Assembly: GCA_021234155.1 (NCBI GenBank) | Contig: JAJEKV010000003.1 | Span: 18,834,386 to 18,898,385 of the forward strand | Length of the DNA: 64,000 nucleotides | From: Isoetes taiwanensis | Lineage: Eukaryota > Streptophyta > Lycopodiopsida > Isoetales > Isoetaceae | Direction: 5' to 3' | Shown: positions 58,440 through 64,000 of the stretch, piece by piece | How positions within the stretch are numbered: the first letter of the stretch is position 1 | Layout of the letters: each line of letters starts with the position of its first letter | Program-made: the position numbers and the translations under genes | Notes under the pieces: model-generated | The model's input: only the letters and a program-made list of their open reading frames with translations | Databases searched by the model: none | Told to the model about the DNA's origin: nothing

Positions 58440-58725
58440 TATCTTGGCTAGGGAGAGAAAGTGATCCAGGGCTAGAGAGACCATAAGATAGCTAGAAAGC
58501 GTGGTTCAGGGCTAGAGAGACCATAAGGTAGCTAGGAAATTGGAAATGGAGGAAGGTGGTAGGGCTCGAGAGACCAGAAGGTAGCTAGGAAGTTAGAAAT
58601 GGGGGAAGGTGATATGTGGCTAGAGAGAGAAAGTGGGGTTAGAGAGAGGAGGGTCCAGGCGCTAGAGAGATGAGGAGGGTTTAGGCACTAGAGAGAGAAG
58701 GGGGTCCAGGCGCTAGAGAGAAAGA
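58440..58725. repeat. Degenerate minisatellite built on GCTAGAGAGA
   Basis: About ten irregular units share the core (G)CTAGAGAGA. Longer units include GACCATAAGATAGCTAG..., GGAAGTTAGAAATGGGGGAA and, later, GGGTCCAGGCGCTAGAGAGA. It is strongly purine-rich on the plus strand. Confidence 0.85.
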
Positions 58726-58756
58726 CCTGCAGTAATAAGTATGCTGGTACACTGTA

Positions 58757-59443
58757 TATATAGGACAATTCAATACTGTCCCAGAGGATACAACTGAGTC
58801 CGTGTATCCATAACCTCCTGGAGATATAACCCCAACAAGCCCATGGACGTCGTATTCAATAACTCATGCAGCGGCTGGCCAGGCACTACTAACCGAACAT
58901 ACCGCGCTTGGATATGGACAAGCATTGGGCAGCTCTGGAGGGCATGACATTCATCAATGGCACCCTGGTGGCACCACTGATAAAGCCTCTCCTCCCGTGC
59001 TTCCCGAGCCCAATGCCCTGTCTCAATGCGGAGACGATGTGCACCCTTGCGAATGGAAGCTATAAGTCTGCGCTTCTTCATAGGCAAATAGGTGTACAAC
59101 ACTGGTGTGGGCCTCTCGTGAGCCTAGGATTGACTTGCTGCTGATAGTGTGCCATCTTAACGTGCGTCAGAGCATCTGCATTTCAGAGCTTGCGAAGGAA
59201 AGTAGCATCTAGATACAACTTTAATGCATTGTGTTCCTTCTTTGTCCGTACCTGTACGCATCTGTTTGCCTATACATCCCAACATGAGAACCATTGAGCT
59301 TGCCTGTCCTTCCAGCAGGCTTTGAGGCGTTGGGGATCCATTGCTACGGCCAAAGTAAAGTTGGTCAAACGTGTATCACCCATAGCGACCACCTTCTGGA
59401 AATAAATAATATAGCATTCCAATGCAGCCCGTTGAAGGGGTAG
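58757..59443 (-). mobile_element. LINE-A C-terminal part (3' side of an interrupted copy)
   Basis: Minus-strand reading starts at 59443 with LPLQRAALECYIIYFQKVVA and continues MGDTRLTNFTLAVAMDPQRL, LPMKKRRLIASIRKGAHRLR and a Cys/His end, down to about 58770. It matches 25070-25740 of the reference copy. The upstream part of the same copy resumes at 61417-61585, so a LINE-B insertion has split it. The TTCTA tail is absent; the copy loses similarity near 58757. Confidence 0.8.
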
Positions 59444-61416
59444 AGGGGTGCGTCAGGGGTGCCCTTTGGCACCATTTTTGTTTACGATTGTGGCGGAGGC
59501 ACTGTCTCAGTTGTTTTTGGCTGCAGTGGAGGAGGGGGTGGTGGATGGGCTTCGGATGCAGGATGGTAGTCAGCAGATTATTAACCAGTTCGCCGATGAC
59601 ACTTTTCTCTTCTTGGTGGCAGAAGAGAGGAATTTGCGGAATGTGAAGGGTTTGCTGGATACTTTCTCCTTGGCCTCAGGCATTCTTCTGAATTGGGGCA
59701 AATGCTCCGCATTATGGGCCCGATTGACTCGCTTCCCCTTGTTTGGCTCTATTCCCTTGGAAGGTGCTTCCAGGTAATGTGTGTACTAAGCTGTTGGGTA
59801 TTCCCTTTGGAGGGGATGTTTCCATGGGGAGGGTGTGGGATGAGATTTTGCAGGGGTTGCAGAAACACCTCAATTGGTGGAAGGGTAGCAAGTTGTCCAT
59901 GGCAGGTAGGATCACTATTGCCAAGTCAGTACTTTGTAGCACTCATGTGTATCTGACATCTGTGATGTTAGCTCCCGAGGGTAAGATCTGGGCTTTGGAT
60001 AAGATTGTTCAAATTTTGTGTGGAGCGGGGATGATGAAGGGCGGTTGTTAAAGTGGCTTGGTGGAAGTGTCTCCGCCCGGGAGGATGGGGGGCTTGGCCA
60101 TTCCGGATTTGGCCTTGCATAGTAAGGTGTTGGTCTCTAAGTTTATTTGGAGCATTGCGGGGATGGAGCATCTTCTCCTGGTGCGGCACTATTGTGGCAA
60201 TCTCTTAGCCATTGTGTGGCATTTGGAAAGTCGTCTGTGCATGTAGAGTTGCCACGGGCCTTTGTTGTATGGTCTCCGGCCTTTCCCACATGCATCCCCT
60301 TTTCTCCACGGGGGGTGTTGCGGGCTTGGGATCACGTGCGTGTGCTCTTCCAGCTAGATTATGCCTCGTTTATCACCACTCTTTCTCCTTTCTTGTGGGT
60401 TCCTCTACCCCCTGCGTACTTGCCCTTTGGCGCCCTTTCGTGCATGCTCGACGCAGAGCCCGTTGGAGTTGAGCTCTTTGTGCTCACCTTGGAGGATTGG
60501 TATTGGGATGGTCAGCTAGCCGTGGGAGTTCTTTCGAGCTCGCTTTTTCGCTGAAGGACGGTGGCCAGGGCTATCGGGAACAAGTGGCGGGGAGTATTCC
60601 GCTACACATACCTATAGTCCCTCGGGGTGATGTGGTGGTGCAGGTTTGGAAGGTTCATCCGGATGTTGTATCTTCTTGTTTTGTGCGGTCTTGTTACCGG
60701 GTGTTGGCTATTCATGACACTCGCCCCTTGAGGCAAGTGGTCTCTGCGGCTTCGGGTTCTCGATGGCGCTTCGGTTTGGGCGTGGACATGGAGCTCACTT
60801 CCCCACCGAAGGTTCGGGTGCTACATGGTAGGTGGTGCACAGCTGTATCGGGTGAATGTCCTTGTGAGTCGGTTTAGGCGGGTGTGAGCCCTCTTTGCCC
60901 TTGTTGTGGCCTTCATCGTGAGGCGTGGAGCATTGTGCGGTTTTATGCCCTCACTTGCGGGTTGCACGGGATTGGGTCGGGGGCTGTTTGAGTGTGAGAT
61001 TGAATAGCCAACAATTCTTTGCTTCATGTATATCCCGGTGCTTGGCGCTCAGACGACGGCAAGCCTTGCATCCGTATGGCGTGGCTTGGTTGGTGTGGTT
61101 GATTTGGAAGCGGCGGCGGTTGTGGATCTTCGGGGGATTCAGCGACTGCGACCTCTCGATTCCTCGACTTCGGTACAAGCTATTTCAAAGCTTTTTGGTG
61201 TTCGGGATTAGTAGAGCGGAAGTTTTCCATTTGGCGGGACTGCTTGGGTGTGGTAGATGGTGATGGCCAGTTTGTACAGCAGTAGAGTTGCAGTTGTTGT
61301 GGAGTGTCGAGGTATCACTGTCTCTTTGGGGCAGTTCTCCTTCCTCCTCACTTGCTTTGTAACATTACCATTCTTTTAATATATTGCTGACACAGTTCTT
61401 CAAAAAAAAAAAAAAA
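59444..61416 (+). mobile_element. LINE-B, 5'-truncated copy nested inside LINE-A, with poly(A)
   Basis: The copy opens exactly within the reverse transcriptase at the GVRQGCPLAPFLF motif and has QFADDTFLFLVAEE (YADD box variant FADD). After a frameshift near 59770 come KLLGIPFGGDVSM and LSMAGRITIAKSVL, then remains of the zf-RVT cysteines (CPCCGLHREAW, about 60895) and WLVWLIWKRRRLWIFGG (about 61085). It ends in a 15-nt A-run (61402-61416). At least three frameshifts and some stops make it inactive. It is a close relative of the copy at 43520-47677. The host LINE-A resumes on the other side, which shows the order of insertion. Confidence 0.85.
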
Positions 61417-61585
61417 CCTGTCTCCTGGAGTAGGATCTGGTATGGAACTGTGGACTTTACCCCAAGGACTCGTGCCAAGAAGGCTTTCTGCACCTGCTCG
61501 AGATCATTCCGGGTGGTGAGGGATATCAACGGACCCCACACTTTTGCCCCATACAGGAGGACCGGCTCGACCAAGGCCCAGGGTA
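61417..61585 (-). mobile_element. LINE-A upstream fragment of the interrupted copy
   Basis: Minus-strand reading: VEPVLLYGAKVWGPLISL, NDLEQVQKAFLARVLGVKS, PYQILLQETG. The reading breaks off at the LINE-B poly(A) and continues at 59443 with LPLQRAAL, exactly as in the reference copy at 24910-25110. Confidence 0.85.
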
Positions 61586-64000
61586 TATGTTATGTTACTC
61601 TCGGATATGGTGGTGCTCGGGGAAGTGGCTATGAGAGCAAGAGAAAGAGAAAGAAAGATCATTGAAACCAAATTATGGAGCCAAAATCCTAGTGTGTAAT
61701 ATTCCCAAGATTATGGCTTGGTAATAGTCACGGCCTTTTATATTATGTTAGCCTTTTAAAATAAACCATTACCTTTAAATAAAGGTATGACCTTGGAATA
61801 ACTTTATATAAGGCCCCGAATAAATTAGAAAGGGCCATTAAAAGTTAAAAGTCCTATATATGGTTTAAAAGGCAAAGGCTTTAATTCTATATTAAGTTTT
61901 TAAAGCCTTTAGGAAAAGGGAGAACCTCTCTATTAAAAACATCAGATATTTTTTTGTTATAAAAAGGAGGCAGCATCAGATAGTTTGGGTCCATCATCAT
62001 TTATGGACACTCTAGCGATATAATTTGGCTGCTACAGTGGTTCTCGACCAGGAGTCTGACAACAGGGAAGGCCGATCCAGATTTTCGACTGGTTCCAGCT
62101 TCAGCAAATTGACACTCAGTCATCTTAATCAAGTTACCTCTGATCCTTACTTTCAGCTATGCTCTTATAAAATCTTTAGAGTTGAACTGGATGATCAGGA
62201 TGTGTCCTCAGTTCTTGTGGTGAATTACAGATACCTTCCTTTATCTATTACTAAGCTCAGTGGAGAGTCCTCCAGTGTTAAATTATCTTTCTCTAACCCT
62301 TCCTTCTTCCTAAATTCAGTCTTTCTCTGGAATTCTCTTGCTCGGGATAATCCGGTTGGGTGGTGAGCTTAGCCTTGGAGGCTGGGCTTTATTATTTGAG
62401 TGATCTTTTATTTGTTTACTCTTACTCAATGATTATTGTTTTACCATAAGATTTTGTATTCGTATCACTATCCTGGACGCATGAAGTTACAGTGAAGTAC
62501 AATATAGTGGTTCTAGCAATTTTCTTAAGTTTTGAGATCTGACTGCTTGAGCTTCCCTGGGGATAAAAACCTCACGTGCCACATTCTTATGACATTGGTT
62601 AGGCATGACATTCTTATAGCATTGTTTTGGAGATCTGAATAGACGCCAAACGTACTTTCAATATGAACCGGATCGTGCTCAAAGCATAGCTTCTTAAAAC
62701 ACTTGGAACTTATCTAATTCGTTCCCAAATATAGGTAGGAGAACATTCATCATGTCAAATACGAGTTGCTTAAGAATATCTGCACTATATGACACATGGT
62801 CAAAGAATAACCTCTTCTCTATCCTGGATTTGAAAGAAGCAGAATGAAGGCAGCTTAAGCTCTATATATGTCTTTCAAGAACAAAACAACTTTACTTGTT
62901 TAGCATGCTCCTCTTCCATCGTTTATTCTTATGTGAGAATGAACTACCCCCATTAAAGGACTATTCCTTTTGGTGATTTTTCATAGAGGACAATGGAAAA
63001 GATGGGCAAGAATATTTATTTGAAGAAAGGAACCCTCTTAGATAGTCTGATTTTATAGATTGGATATATTTTATTTCGTAAGCTATTACGATGAAATGCA
63101 TGCAGGAGGTTGAAGATGTATTGAAAGTAGTATTCCAGCACAGAGGCGGCCTTTCAAAATGTGTAGTTTAACTTTGTCTAAAAGAAATCCTTAGGCTATC
63201 TTTGTTGGAACATGGAACCTGGCAAGACAGCAAAATGCCAAAATTCCTTGTTATTCATACCAACCATGTATGGATATGTGCACTAACATATTGTACAACG
63301 TACAAGATAAACATAATCAACATGGAATGGTGCAAGATATCCTTAAGTAAAACAAAAATAATCAATATGGAATGGTGCAAGATATCCTTAGATAAAATAT
63401 AAATCACATACCAGCACAGATGTACAAGCCCTTGCCCATATTGTTGTTTTGCCTGCTTGCTATAGTCATGACAATTGCACTTATGCTTCTTGTATTGATG
63501 GACCATTAGCTTTGACGTGTTTGTCCTAGCTACCTATATCTATATTAACCTATCATTGTTATCACTTATAAATCCTAAGAGATTGACCTTAACATATACC
63601 CTACCAACTTGTCATACATAAATCAACTCGCAATCCTAATCTATTTTGAATGCTCAAGGTCATCTCAATAGATATCTGAATTAGAGTTATATCAACTATG
63701 GCGAAAAACTTACCTTAGCATGTTGTGGTTCACTCCTCACCTTGAATCTGTGAGATTTACCTTTGCATGAAGCAATCAACGGTCTTTATGTGATGTAAAG
63801 GTGGCAGAATTTGCCTTGCACTTTTTCCTTTGGAGAAACACCATGCCATTCCTGTGGATACTCACATCTGGCAAGTAGTATAAGTTTGTGACACCTGTTT
63901 GTTCAACCCATTCTAATTATATGGGAGTTTGATGTATGTTACCTCATGGCAGAACTAGCAGGAAAGCAACTTCGTTCAAAGTTGCATCATACTGATTCAG
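61586..64000. other. Right-hand intergenic stretch, no recognised gene
   Basis: A TATAAAAAGGAGG word lies near 61959, before an open frame ending at 62366 whose first ATG is not near its start (it contains LCSYKIFRVELDDQDVSSVL). It could be a gene or element start, but no family is recognised. A possible terminal exon at 63106-63171 (EVEDVLKVVFQHRGGLSKCV, stop TAA) follows a TGCAGG acceptor. The rest is AT-rich. Confidence 0.35.
63307..63402. repeat. Tandem repeat, two units of ~47 bp
   Basis: ATAATCAA(C/T)ATGGAATGG followed by TGCAAGATATCCTTA occurs at about 63312 and again at about 63358 with few changes. Confidence 0.85.

Overview
The window looks like nuclear DNA of a land plant with a large, repeat-rich genome. 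The evidence is an intron-rich housekeeping gene, an intron-less PLS-type pentatricopeptide repeat (PPR) gene, remnants of plant-type enzymes (BAHD acyltransferase, ACC synthase) and many decayed transposable elements. I suspect a fern or another non-seed plant, but this is inference from the repeat load and the PPR style; no sequence feature proves it. No bacterial operon, CRISPR array, rRNA gene or intact tRNA gene was seen.

Two genes look intact. The first is a complete vacuolar H+-ATPase subunit a gene (16669-22471, +). Its 18 exons all have GT/AG borders and consistent phases and join into an 810-residue protein. The second is a single-exon 628-residue PPR protein with an E-type C-terminus and no DYW domain (51349-53235, +). 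Weaker gene traces are the last two exons of a gene entering from the left edge (1-193, +) and isolated well-bordered exons on the minus strand at 10549-10704 and 42373-42504.

Broken genes are a BAHD acyltransferase fragment (4095-4427), an ACC synthase relic that has lost the segment carrying the PLP lysine (7497-8113), a Ty1-copia RNase H remnant (2605-3000) and a pogo-like DDE transposase with one stop and one frameshift (54670-55983).

Most of the rest is LINE material from two families. LINE-A has a coiled-coil plus RRM-like ORF1, an APE endonuclease, a reverse transcriptase, and a conserved 3' end with a (TTCTA)n tail instead of poly(A). Pieces lie at 7060-7225, 9896-9970, 23936-25985, 26990-28740, 32066-34200, 37540-38640, 47678-47760, 48000-48555, 56920-58110, 58757-59443 and 61417-61585. 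LINE-B is an L1-like poly(A) family. A nearly complete copy lies at 43520-47677, where ORF1 and ORF2 overlap as ATGA. A second copy (59444-61416) is inserted in the middle of a LINE-A, and a 3' stub lies at 12773-13057.

The spaces between hold DNA-transposon-like structures: a foldback element with an internal minisatellite (10855-11778), a Helitron-like 3' end just upstream of the V-ATPase gene (to 16174), a terminal-inverted-repeat element with a nested MITE (34290-36022), another inverted-repeat element next to a 99-bp hairpin (50082-51071), a CACTA-type end (49644), a tRNA-derived SINE (38914-39175) and a locally duplicated block (28695-32065). The genes do not form a functional cluster. 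The two intact genes are independent loci in a repeat sea.
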